Below, in pieces: positions 44,004 through 57,600 of a DNA stretch of 64,000 bases (the stretch's first letter is position 1; each line of letters begins with the position of its first letter). Made by a program: the position numbers and the translations under genes. The stretch covers positions 3,782,001 through 3,846,000 of the forward strand of contig MU839828.1 in the NCBI GenBank assembly GCA_030411725.1, written 5' to 3'. The DNA comes from Echria macrotheca. Its lineage: Eukaryota; Ascomycota; Sordariomycetes; Sordariales; Schizotheciaceae. The notes beneath the pieces are model-generated. The model was not told the DNA's origin and did not search any database. It saw only the letters and a list, made by a program, of their open reading frames with translations.

Positions 44004-45658
44004 ATTTGGGGGTCTTCGCTTTCTCATCACCAAGGCGCATGATGAGTTGCGTACATTATTAGATGTGATGGGGACTTTGTTGCGCTAAATGCTGTTGCTT
44101 GGCGTCGCGTTGGTGGGAAAAGGATCGCGGGATGCCTCGTTTGAACTTCCGGTCAAGAGTTGTAGGCGTTTGGATTGACAGTTGCTAGCATGCAGGGCTA
44201 CAAAAACGTCCAATTCAGGGTAAATATCCTGTATGCCGAGCCCCGGAATGCTACCAAGCGATGAGGAACGAGACACCATTGTAGACAGTGACAATTCAGA
44301 CGCCGTGCATACCGTGCCATGTGATGACGGAGACCACCGGAATATGGTTCGAGCCCCGAGTTTCCCATGGGGTTGGAGTCAACCCGCAGCGGGCTCGGCC
44401 GAGCATCGGATCTCCGCAATCGACATTGACCCGGGACAGAGATCTTTGACCCGAACCCGGCGCCCACAATCCGAAAGAGAAGAGAGGCGTAAAAAAAGAA
44501 GAAAAAAACGGGGGCTTCCCACCTTGATGACGCAATGTAAATCGGCGTCGTGACTAACCTCAGCTGAACCGAGGAGGGGAAGTGCAGGATTTGCTGTCTG
44601 CTAATCCACATCTGTTCTGTCATGGAACGAGTGACTGGGAATCCCCCCCTAGAACTGGTACCTAGGTACTGGTCTCCAACAAACAGGAGGCCAGTCCCTC
44701 TTTCGCTCCTGCCTCCGTTTGGGACAGGAAAGAGCAGGAGACGTGGGGTGAGATCCGATACCGCCGTAAATCTCTTTTGGGGATTTTATTGGGACGAAGT
44801 TTCCAAAGCATGTTGGATCCCGCTCGCCATATGAGTGGAGAACTTCATCTGGTCTCTCTGTTTACGGGCACGGGTCATCCCGGATTCAACACCAACCTGC
44901 ATTATCACCGCGATTGTTTGCCGATTGCTTCCCCCAGCAAGCCAGAAACACCGGATGCCAAGGAACTGCAAGTCATCGCGCTCCCCGACCCTCCACTGCT
45001 CCGCCATAATCCATTGGCACTCGGGTACATCTTGATGGTCGTCTGCGCTCTCTCGCTTGTCTCGCTTGCTGCCTACTTTCCTATTGCGGAATCGGACCTT
45101 CACCAGGACGGGTTTGGGAAACCAGGTACCATGCCCTTTGTCACCATCGCATCGCCATCATTCATAGGTACCTTATCTTCATCCACATTTTGTCGCGAGT
45201 TAGCATCGCGTTAACACTATCTGAAGGAACAAAATCGTAAACACCCGGAAAGCAAAGTGGCATTGCCGCTTACGGCCTTCGAGAACGCCTTCATGCTTTG
45301 TTGCCATTCCACGATAGGCCAATAGCTCATCACGGAAAACAAATACGCCCTCCTCAACTCGCACAACCCGCGCTCAACCAGCCAATCAGCGTCTTGCGGT
45401 TTGAGGTTAGACAACACCCTTTCCAGCCATACCCTTATGCAGGTGTCTAATAACAGGGGCAGATACAGGATAGGCGGACATCAGAAGTACTGGTACTTGT
45501 GAGACAACGAGGGTTGACAAAATACCTAAGAAGTCAGATATATGTCTTCTGTTGGTCCTGATAGTGCGTAGCTTGGAGCTGTTCAGAACTCCATCACACT
45601 GTCATACTCTCCAGACTATCTAACATCTCCGTCTTGTCAGTTTGAATTCCGATATCCC
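44004..45658. other. Promoter region of the siderophore NRPS
   Basis: About 1.66 kb with no supportable gene. There is no full ATCWGATAA; only a GATA core (TTATCT at 45173-45178) about 480 bases before the NRPS start. A GGTACCTAGGTAC palindrome lies near 44657. Confidence 0.5.
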
Positions 45659-48600
45659 ATGGGCTCCCTGCCAGGTACAGCCTCTGAGGCGACTCTGTCC
45701 ATCGTCAACTATCCACCATCTCGGCTTTCAGGACCTTCCCTTCTCCATCTGCTGGTTCAACCCAGCTCCTACAGTCATGGACATCCTGCGATAGACTTCA
45801 TGGCGGCAAATGGCGACCGCACCACCTTCACATATGCGGCTATGCATCAGGCTGCTGATGCGTTAGCTGCCAGGATTACTAGCTTGGTTGGACCCGAAGC
45901 TGGCTCCGCGTCTTTCATTGTCCCGGTGCTTCTTCCACAGTGTCCCGAGCTTTACGTCGCGTTGTTGGCTGTTCTGAAGTCCGGCGGAGCTTTCTGTCCG
46001 CTGAACCTGGACATCCCTTTCGAACGGGCGAAACTTATCCTCAACGATGTTGCGGCCAAGGTTGTCATAACGATTTCAGAGTTGGCAGACAGAATCCCCA
46101 AGGATGGCCAGGTAGTCCTGTTGTTGGATGCCCCTGATATGTCAACGGAATCAGAGGCGGGTCCACGACAGAGGCTGCCGCTCCCTAGCGACCTCGCCTA
46201 CGTGATGTACACCTCAGGGTCTACTGGAACGCCGAAGGGAGTTGGAGTCACACATGAAGCAGTGACCCAAAGTCTACTAGGTCATAATGCGCACATTCCT
46301 GAATTTTCGAGGTTTCTTCAGTTCGCCGCGCCGACATTTGATGTTTCCGTCTTCGAAATCTTCTTCCCTCTCATGCGGGGAAAGACCCTTGTGAGCTGTG
46401 ACCGATCTACAATGCTCAACGATCTCCCATACGTTCTCAGGACGCTGGATGTGGACGCATGCGAGCTTACCCCTTCCGTTGCTGGGAGCCTGCTTCGGAA
46501 TCGGAGCAATGCACCAAACATGCGACTTCTCCTGACGATTGGCGAGATGCTGACAGAGCCTGTAATCAAAGAGTTCGGCGGCGGTCCTGGGCAACCGAGT
46601 ATTCTCTGGGCGATGTATGGTCCGACGGAAGCGGCAATACACTGCACAGCGCAGCCAGCATTCGGATGCAATGAGCCCGTGGGGACCATAGGTCTCCCCT
46701 TCGACACGGTCTCCACCTTCGTTGTCAAAGCTGCGGGAACCTCTGCCTCTGAGCCAGACAGCAAAACTTTTGAAGTCCTGCCTCGGGGCGAGATCGGGGA
46801 GTTGGCTATCGGCGGCTATCAAATCGCTAGAGAATACATCAACCGACCAGATCAAACGGCGGCCGCATTCATAGAATCGCCGTATGGGAGGCTCTACAGA
46901 ACTGGGGATAAGGCTCGCATCAGATCTGACAGCACATTAGAGTGTCTCGGGCGAATCGACTTTGGCCAGGTCAAACTCCGCGGACAACGGGTAGAACTGG
47001 GCGAAGTGGAACACGCCGCGCTGCGGACGCCAGGATGCCACAGTGCGTTCGCCGTCATCATCAGTAATATCCTTGTCCTTTTCTGCGCTGTCGATGATAT
47101 CGACGATATGGAGGCACGAATCACACAGTCGTGCCGAGACTGGCTTCCGGGTTTCATGGTCCCTGGCGATATTGTACTCGCCAAAGACTTCCCGCGCCTC
47201 GCATCCGGCAAGATTGACAGGAAACTTCTGGCTGCCACCTACCATGCCACAGATGTCGAAAATCAGCAAACCATCGACTTTGCGGATGATCTGGAACGCC
47301 GCATTTGTGAGATAGCTGGAGAGATCCTGGCGGCTGATGTTTTTCCTTCCTCGGATCTGACCAAACTTGGAATGGACTCGCTGGCCGCTATCAGATTGGC
47401 CGCGAGGCTCAGAGGTCACGGGACGGATGTAAGCGGGACGGACATTCTACTGTCTCGTACAGTCTCCTCTCTTCGCACCGAAGTTCTTCACAAACAAGAA
47501 CCTCGGACAACCAAGGGCGATGACGTATCAAGGAGCTTCGATATTGAGGTCCTTTCTCGGCAGTATCCTTTTCTCCTGAGACGTCTGAACGACATCGAAA
47601 CTGTCGTGCCGAGCACTCCCCTCCAAGAATCCATGCTTGCAGAAACGATAGCACATCAATCCGCATATTGCAACTGGGTAGAGCTGAGCTTTCCAGCCAC
47701 TTGCTCTCTATCCTCGATCCGGTCATGGTTTTTCAAACTCGCCGCGGAAAACGAAATACTTCGCACCGGCTTTCTTCACCATGAAGGGCAGTTTCTTCAA
47801 ATCGTTTTCCGACATCTGGACGAGTCGCAAGTCGAATTGAGAGTAGCCGGCAGCGAAACAAGGAACTTTGAATTGTCCGAAGCATGGGACTTCTTAAAGC
47901 CTCTAAGGATACAGCTCTCGGAGTCAGCTGTAATTCTTCAGTTTCACCATGCGGTCTATGACGGCTGGTCTCTGGACCTACTTCTATCGGACTTGGAGGG
48001 GCTTGTGAGGGGTGAGTCGAGGGTGCCCCATCGGCCACCTTTTCGGCATGTGTCTTGCCATTTAGCGTCTGCGGCATCCAACGACGGCTACGATGTCGCG
48101 AAAGAATTCTGGGCTCAACACCTTGCCGGATTCCAACCGACAAGTTTGCCTTGTCTTCTTCCCGAGCTTGCTTCGCAATCCCGCACTGTTCATTCCGCCT
48201 ACATTTCGTTTGGTCAAAACCCAAGCTACATCCGAGACCGCCTTCGGAGCTACGATTTCAACACCCATGTTCTGTTTCAGAGTGCTCTGGCCTGGGTTTG
48301 GAGTGCCCTCGTGGGGACCGATGATGTTGTCATTGGCGTCGTGACTTCGGGCCGGACGCTAGCTGTTTCGGGCATTGAAGCAGTTATTGGGCCATGCATC
48401 TCTGCTGTGCCTATACGAACCATCTTGGCAAACGCGAGGACAATTGGGGACCTCCTGACTGATGTGCAAACCACTACTCGATCTGCTCTCCCGCATTCCC
48501 AGCTCCCCCTTGCCGAAATTAAGCGCAGCATTGGGGTCCGTCCCGGCCAGTCCTTGTACGATGTCCTTTTCGTCTACCAGGAGTCCCTTGCGAGTGAAGA

Positions 48601-51600
48601 GAAGTTAGCTGGTGCGATTCAAGAGGTCGACCGTCAGGATTATCTGGAAACTCAACTACTTGTCGAAATCGAGCCTGGACGGGAGGATGTCACCTGCCGA
48701 GTTACATGGCACTCCGAGACATTTGCCAGTCATCACGCCGCCGCTATTGCTCAAGCTATAATAGCAGCGGCATCATTCATGTTGGAAAATATCGGTTCAG
48801 AACTGGGTGCAGTCCAGGGAGCTTTTCCGGCAAACCTCCTATCCGTCAATAATCACCCCCCAAAATCTTTTTCGAGAATACCCGATCTTTCCCATGCCGT
48901 TGAGCATATGGTATTGCAAAATCCGGAGGCAGAAGCCCTTTGCTTTGCCCAGCAGATATCCCGCGACTCTATATCAACAACCACCTTGACGTACGGTGGC
49001 CTCAATACCCTGGCCAATCGGATCGCCTGGTATCTGCGGGAACAGGGCGCTCAACAAGGGGACGTGCTAGCCATCATCATGGACAAGTCTATTCTCCTCT
49101 ACGCCGGAATTCTTGCGATTCTCAAAGCTGGCTGTGCCTACCTGCCTCTACTTCCCGACACACCCGGCGCTCGGATTTTGGACATTGTACGCCAAGCCAA
49201 ACCACGTTTCTGTCTCGTCGACACTCAAACGAAAACAGAACTTGGGCCAGACTTTCCCTGCAGATTAGTGGATCTACATTGCGGGGATCTCGAAACATAC
49301 TCGTCCTCAAATCTCAATGCTCCTGCAGACCCTTCAAGAGTCGCATACATCATCTTCACTTCAGGAAGCACCGGTGTCCCGAAGGGGGTCTGTGTAACAC
49401 AACTGAACATCGTGAGCAACCTCGATGTCCTATCGCGAATCTATCCGGTTAAGGAGGGTTCAAGGCTTCTACAGTCGTGCTCACAAGCGTTCGATGTGTC
49501 TGTATTCGAGATCTTTTTTGCCTGGACTCGGGGGATGTGTCTCTGCTCCACCACCAACGACATGCTTTTCGAGGATTTGGAAAGATCAATCCGCAAACTC
49601 AACATCACCCACCTCAGTATGACACCCACGGTAGCATCGCTGGTCAGCCCGGCAAATGTCCCAAAAGTGCAATTCCTCGTCACTGCCGGAGAGCCAATGA
49701 CAGAGACAGTGGCGCAGAATTGGGCAGGCCTACTCTATCAGGGGTATGGACCGTCTGAAACGACGAACATCTGCAGTGTGAAGAAAATGGAAGCTGGGCA
49801 AAATATTCGCCACTTGGGGTGGGCCTTTGAAAACACATCAGCAGTGGTTCTATATCCCGAGAGCGAGAACCCAGTACCTTTTGGGTGTTTCGGGGAACTC
49901 TGTTTTGGCGGGGACCAAGTTGCAGCCGGCTATCTGGATCAGCCAAATTTGACATCCGCCAAATTCATCGACCATCCAAGGCTGGGAAGACTGTACCGAT
50001 CAGGGGACCTGGGCAGAATGCTACCCGACGGCTCGTTGCTTATCACCGGAAGAGTGGACGAGCAAATAAAGGTGCGCGGTCAACGGGTAGAGCTCGGCGA
50101 AATAGCCTCCATCCTGAGGCAGTCAAAAAGCGTTGTGGATTGCGCAACTATGCCTGTTAACCAAGGGCCGTCCGCATCTCCACGGATAATCACGTTTGTT
50201 ACTCTCACACCGACCAGAGGAAGCCTTTTTCAAGCAGCAGAACTCGACACACAAGTCAAGCAAACCGTACATGAGCTATTTCAACTGCTTCTGTCAAGAC
50301 TCCCCAACTACATGGTCCCATCTTTCCTGGTACCAGTCTCAATGCTACCAACCACGGCATCAGGAAAGCTTGATCGCACTCGACTTGAGGCGATGTTTGC
50401 AAGTTTAGGTCGGGAATATCTCGCCTCGCTCTCCCCCGAGACGATCGCGGGGACGGATAGCGGACCCCTGTCTCCCATCGAGAAGCAACTCGCCAGTGTC
50501 GTATCGGACATTTTTGATGTTCAGCTCGACGACGTCGGAAGATGGACGCCGCTCACGACGCTTGGTCTCGACTCTCTTTCTGCCATCGAAGTGTCCAAGC
50601 GGATCGAGCGAGCATTCGGCAAACGGTTGGCAATATCAAGCATACTCCAAAACGGCAGTGTCGCGAGGCTGACCCCCCTTTTGTCTGCGCCCGAGCCTGT
50701 TCAGACAGTGTCACCAGCCGAGCTACTACCACTTTCCGTCAAGAAGGAGATCCACGAGAAGTTTCTTACTCGCGATGTCAGGGTCAAGACCATTCTACCC
50801 TGCATGCCACTACAAGAGGCGATGGTAGTCTCTTCATCAGGTACGAAGTCGTATCTCAACCAGATGGTATTCGAGATTGTCGCAGACTTGAATCGGCTAA
50901 AAGCTGCATGGCTGGCCATCTGCGCCCGTCACGATATCTTGAGGACCTGCTTCGCCAAGACGCCTGATTCTAGGTATCCATTGGTACAAGTCGTCCTCGA
51001 ACGGTGGGAACCGCCATGGCTTGACTTGGATGCTCCCGACCGAAACTTTGAAGACTCTCTATCTTTGCACCTGGACACGATATCCCCAGTCATTGATTCC
51101 ATGGAGCCAATAGTTTCCTTGGCTGTGGTGCGGCAGCCGGGGGGACCACTTCTCTCATTCGTGTGTCATCACGCCCTTTACGACGGGGTCGCCATCCAAC
51201 GACTGCTGTTCGAAGTTGAGCAGCAGCTGTGCGGGATTCCGTTCTCTCCTCCACCAGCCTATGCCGACTTCTTGGCGCAAGCTTTATCAGCTCCTGGGGA
51301 TACCGATAGCTTCTGGGCGGATCATCTAGCGGGCTTCGAACCAAAGCTGGTTGCTCAGCTGACTTTCACTGATGCAACAGGAGAGCCGACACTAGTTGCT
51401 CAGGGTGTTTCAACCCCCCTGAGTTCAGTCAACAGCAAGTTGAAGCACCTTGGGGTGACTTTACTATCCCTCAGTCAGGCGGCATGGGCGTCAACCGTAT
51501 CATTGCTGCTCCGGAGCCCCGACGTTTGTTTCGGCAATATCGTCGGCGGCCGTTCTGTCGCGGTAGACCGCGTCGATGAGCTCGTGGCGCCTTGTTTTAA

Positions 51601-54600
51601 TACGGTCCCAATCCGACAGAACATCTCGGGCAAGCGCAATATCGATGTGATAAAATCGTTCCAAAGTCTCACCCCTGAGATTTTGAGGCACCAGTTCACA
51701 CCTCTTCGACGCATACAGTCCCTTTTCCAGTCGAGGGGCGGCGGAAGATTATTTGACACCCTCCTGCTCCTACAGCAACCGGCACGGAAGCTCGACGACT
51801 CCGTGTGGAGACTGCTAAGAGATGATGGGGACATGGATGCAAGTGGGACTTTGACCGCCTGGTGGACAAGTGCTGATCTTATACTGTAGGTGCCAGTGGT
51901 ATGCGAGCTCATACCTGATACCGACAAGGACGTGCTCACAGTGAAACTCCATGTTCAAGGGTAAGCATATCCTATTCTAGGGGCTGAAGAAGTTGCTAAT
52001 ACGAGGCGGGTGAAGGAGAAAGTTGTCCCGTGGGATTGCCGATTTAATATTGAATCTCTTCCTTCATTCCTTCGAATCCTGCCTGTTGTTTCCGGCCACT
52101 GCCATCCCAACACCGGAGACGCTTCCTTGGTCGTTTCGGACTGAACTGGAAGTAGTACCGTCGTTGAAAACGTCGGTGTTGGCGCGAGCAACGAACGGAA
52201 CGGGATCGGAGTCCTGGACAGCAACCGAGCTAACCGTTCGAGACGTCCTCTCAAATATGTCATCACTTGATGCTCTGCGAATCCACCGCGGTACCACGAT
52301 ATACCAGCTCGGTCTGGATAGCATTAACGCTGTCCAGATAGCTTCAATACTCCGACAATACGGCTACGATGTGTCAGCTAGCGACGTCATTCAGCATCCA
52401 ACGTGCGAGGGCCTGGCTTACCATATTGACAAACAGTCAGAACTACCATCTGATGTTACTTCGATTTTCTACGCAGCTGGGTTCCAAGCGGATGTGTCAT
52501 CACATCTGGAAAAGCAGGGCATCCCATTACAGGCCATTGAGACAGTGCTTCCTTGCACACCCCTCCAGGAGGGAATGGTTGCGCAGTTCATCAAGTCGGA
52601 TGAGAAAGACTACCTCAACTTCATCAGCTACGAAATCTTCGAGGATATCGATGCTGCTTCGTTGGTTCGTGGATGGAATGCTGCCATTGCCACTTATCCG
52701 ATTCTTCGGACAGGCTTTGCACCCGTCATACATGACTTTTGTTCCTTCGCCATGGTTCAGTATAAACGAGACGCTTTCGATGCCCCGGTTACGACTTTGG
52801 ACTCGTGGGATGATCAAGCGCCGACCGATTGTCACAAGTGGCGCGGAGCTGTTTCTTCGCGGATCGTGCAACGGTTCAGCAAAGGTGCTTGGGGTGTGGC
52901 AATTGAGCAGACCAGTGCAGGATGCTTGATGCACCTCGGCATACACCACGCTATATACGATGCCCTGTCAATTCAGGTGATACTCCGAGGCGTCATCGAG
53001 GCCGCAAAAGGGGGCGCCCTGAAGCCTCCGCCAGCTTTGCAGAAGGTTATTGACGACATCTTCGCCCAGATATCATTGTTCACTGAAACAAGTGAAAGAT
53101 TCTGGACTGAAAAAGCGCAGAGAACCGTCATCAACAAGTTTCCGATCATGACCCCTTTACTCGAGGAAACGCGCAGTATAATGGTAGAGTCAAAGACCGC
53201 CAGCGAATCACTCCGCACCCTGGAGCAAGCAGCTGCCCGTGCCAATGTTACACTGCAGTCGGTATTTCAAGCAGCCTGGACTCGGATCCTGTCGTCTTAT
53301 CTTGGAGAGCCGTCGGTTGTATTCGGGGCTGTTCTCTCGGGGAGAACGACAGCTGTAACACGAGACGCCGTATTCCCCTGCATTACAACTATGCCAATCG
53401 TATCGACGAATACTCTGTCGAACCGCGATCTGCTGGACCAGATGCAGTCATACAACGCTGAGTTATACAAGCAGCAGCACCAGCCGCTGACCCGCATTCA
53501 GCAGTGGCTTGGACGTCCAGGAGAGAGATTGTTCGACACGCTTCTGAGCTACCAGAAGTTTGACACACAGACGGTGGCAACACAACCCTGGCGAGTCATC
53601 GACGACATCCCGACGATCGACATTCCGGTTTCCCTTGAGATCGAACCTCAGTCCGATGGAACACTCCGATACCAGATCACATTCTTCTCCGATATATTGC
53701 CCGGTCAGCAGGCGCGGATTCTGCTCGAACAATTTGAGGCCACGGTCCGCCACTTGTGCTTATACCCTGAAGAAGATGAGGTGGATCTCTTCAAACACTC
53801 GCCGGAAATATTCTCCGTCCTCTCAGCCGACATTCCTGAACTGCCCTCGCCTGTAGGATTGCTTCATCAGTTCGTCGAGGCTCAAGCGGCTACAAACCAA
53901 AACGGAATCGCCCTTCGCTTTGTACATGCGTTTGACGGTGCGGCAGCTGTTGAAGAAGAGTGGACATATGCCGAGCTGAACGACAACGGCAGCAAGATTG
54001 CGAACGCACTCGCAGGAAGTGTTGTGGTCGGTGACATTGTTGCCATAGACTTCGACAAGTGTCCCGAGGCCTTTTTTAGCATCCTCGGCATTCTCAAAGC
54101 CGGCTGTGCCTTTGTTGCACTAGATCCTAACGCGCCAGCAGCAAGGAAGGAGTTCATTCTGAACGACTCCGGCGCATCGGTTCTCCTGACTTCAAGCACA
54201 AGGATTCAAGAGCTGGGGTACAATCCACCAATACCCGTTTTAGGCGTTGACAGGGACTTTCTTTTGCGAAATTCTCCAAATCCACCAGTCTTGGACAGGC
54301 CGATCGAGCCGAGTGATGTTTGTTATTGTCTTTACACATCTGGGACTACCGGGACGCCAAAGGGCTGCGAGATTACGCATGAGAACGCAGTCCAATGCAT
54401 GCTTGCCTTCCAGAATATTTTCGAGGGCCATTGGGACAAGAACTCAAGATGGCTGCAATTTGCATCGTTGCACTTCGATGTCTCGGTTCTGGAACAATAC
54501 TGGAGTTGGTCTGTGGGTATCACTGTTGTCGGCGCCCCTCGAGATTTGATCCTTGAGGACCTTGCTGGCACTATCTCGCGGCTTGAGATCACGCATATCG

Positions 54601-57600
54601 ATCTGACCCCAAGCCTCGCGCGTCTCCTTCACCCAGACGATGTCCCAAGCCTATGCCGGGGTGTTTTCATCACCGGAGGCGAGACTCTGAAACAAGAAAT
54701 TTTGGATGTCTGGGGCTCTAAGGCGGTGATATACAATTTCTATGGGCCCACGGAAGCGACAATCGGGGTGACTGTGTATCCCCGAGTACCGATTAATGGC
54801 CGTTCATCCAATATTGGACGGCAATTCGTCAACGTTGGCTCCTATGTTTTACGGCCCGGAACTGAGCATCCCGTCCTGAAAGGGGCTGTTGGAGAGCTCT
54901 GTGTATCTGGAAAGCTGGTCGGAAAAGGATATCTCAACCGCGGCGAACTTACTTCGGAACGATTCCCAACACTCGAGGGATTCCACGAGCGTGTGTACCG
55001 TACTGGTGACCTCGTTCGCGTCCTGCATGATGGCTGCTTCGACTTTCTAGGGAGAGCCGACGACCAAGTCAAGCTGAGGGGTCAGCGCCTTGAAATCGGA
55101 GAGATCAACCACGCCATGAAGACAGGAGTTATGGAGATCAAGGACGTTGCAACCCTCGTGATCCGAATGGAGGATCAACAAAAGGAGTTTCTCGTCTCGT
55201 TCATCGTTGCAGATACGGGTGAGAACCACCGGGGAGTGCCTGGTGCTCAACCATCGATTGTCAAATCCCCGGAAGCGTCGGATTTGTGCCACAGGGCTCG
55301 TCAAGAATGTCGGACCAGACTACCTGGATACATGGTTCCAACATATATACTCCAATTGTCCTCCATCCCTTTGTCGCCAAATAACAAGGCCGAGATTAAG
55401 CAACTCAGGGAGTTATTTTGTAGCCTTTCCCCGGACCAGCTGGTGGTACTCTCCAACCGGCCAGATCGACTATCGGATGGACTTACTCAGATGAGAAGCA
55501 CGATTGCGAAGGCACTTTCTACGGCGTTTGTCATTGAACCATCTTCAATTCTCCCTTCTTCTACAATCTTCGAGTTGGGAGTCGACTCCATCTCTGTCAT
55601 TCGTCTGTCGACCGCACTGAAGGACGCCGGTATGACGCAAGCTACACCTGGGATTATTCTGAAACACCCCACAATTGAGGACTTGGCTCATGTCTTGTCC
55701 AAAACCCCTAGCCATTCCTCTACCGATGCCTCGGTTGCGGCTGCGCGCCAGCTCGTACAGGCATGTGCGCACCGTCACAGACTCTATGTTTGCAGGGAGC
55801 TCGGCATTTCGACAGACCACATTGAGTATATCGCGCCGTGTTCTCCGTTGCAACAAGGCATGGTCTCAAGGTCGTCCGATGGCGCATACTTCAACAAGTT
55901 CATATTTCGACTCTCCGATTGTGTCTCCACGGCACGGCTTAATCAGGCCTGGCGGGCGGTGATGCTTGAATTCCCGATCTTGCGAACTGCGTTCGTGAAT
56001 ACAGTTGACGGCTGTGTTCAAGTTGCTCTCAAGACAATGGAGCTGCCCTGGGAGGAATCTGTCGTCGATACCCAGGACGAAGTCCTTGGCGCTGTTAAGA
56101 ACAAGGCGGCGGATTGGGTGGCTCGTAACCAGGAATCGATTACACGCCCTTGGGAAGTCATCGTCCTGGAACACCGTGAAACAATTCCCGCCCAGCGCTC
56201 GATGTTGCTACATATCTTCCATGGGCTGTACGATGCACACAGTTTGGGACTCATTCTTGATGCGGTGGCTTCTCATTGCTTCGAAGCATCGACCGCCAGT
56301 GAGCCACTCAAGGAGGAGACGGTGTCGTTCTTGGAAGCGCTCTGCCATGGGCCCCTCTGCGATTTGAACGGATCCAGGCAATTTTGGTTGGAGCATCTCA
56401 ATAATGCCACCGAAACTGCCCATTTTGTCGTTACATCCGCCAACAATATCGTCCACACCGTATCCCGGTCGACTAACTTCCCCGAGAGTTTTAGAACACG
56501 GCTGGGCATCACTCACCAAGCCGTTCTTCAGGCGGCATGGGCTTTGGTGCTTTCCAAACACCATGGCGTGGATACCACCTTCGGTGTGATTACTGCCGGC
56601 CGGAGCCTGAATCTTGCCGGCGCGGATAGTGTCGTTGGTCCCCTCTTCAACGCCCTGCCTTTCCAATCTCGCATATACTCTCAGCCGGATTCGGATCCGA
56701 TCTTGGAATCCTGCGCCAGGTACTGCCACGACTTCAATGCTGCGGTCCTGGACTTCCAACACGTGTCACTTAGAGATATCCAGAAGTGGTGCTCTGGCGG
56801 CAAACCATTATTCGACACGTTGTTTTCGTTTCATGTTGAACGCGGAGACTCAACGACACTGGCTCGCCAAACACTTTGGGATGAAGATCAGTCCGATTTT
56901 CAACCGGATTACCCACTGGCACTCGAAGCTACACTCGGTCCAGATGATCAATTGCAGCTCCTCCTCGTCGGATGTGGAATTCAGTCCGGAGATGAGCTTC
57001 TACGCGAGTTGATGGATGGGCTTGAAGAGTGTCTGGACGTCATGTCACGGAACACGAAACTTCCCGCCGCTCTACAGCCAATTGTTCAGAACGGCTCCCT
57101 GACTTCGCATAGCAACAGTGGCGCAGTCAAGACTAGGGAGCACCTTGAAACCGGATGCAAGACACCGGAGAAGATCTTCACTTGGACTGAAAGTGCTGTT
57201 GCTCTTCGTCAGGAAATTGCCGTCCTTGCCGGAGTGTCATCCGAAACAGTCACCGAGAGTACATCCATACTCGAGCTTGGACTGGACAGCATAGACGTCA
57301 TTAAGCTGTCAGCTAGGCTAAAGGCACGGGGTCTGAAGCTCACTGGAGGCCAGCTTATGAAGGCCGGCTCTCTTTCGAATATGGTACACCTAGCCTCTCA
57401 GGCAGGTGACACACAACCATTGAGAAATGGAGATTCTTGTCTGCGAGAGACCCAGGCAGCGCTTAGGAAATATCTCCAACAAAAAGGCCATGACTTGAGA
57501 GGGGTTGAGATGGTGTTACCTGCAACACCGCTCCAGGATGCCATGGTTGCCGGGATGCTTCAATCCGATTTCCAGCTGTACTTCAACCATGACGTCCTGG

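Noticed and set aside
44777..45214. A 145-codon open frame with one hydrophobic stretch before the NRPS
   Set aside because: No family match, no good flanking signals and poor codon structure; treated as promoter spacer.
51890..52023. A break in the NRPS (two separate genes or a pseudogene)
   Set aside because: Two predicted introns (51839-51889 and 51961-52015) restore a continuous C domain, and the T domain that follows is intact.
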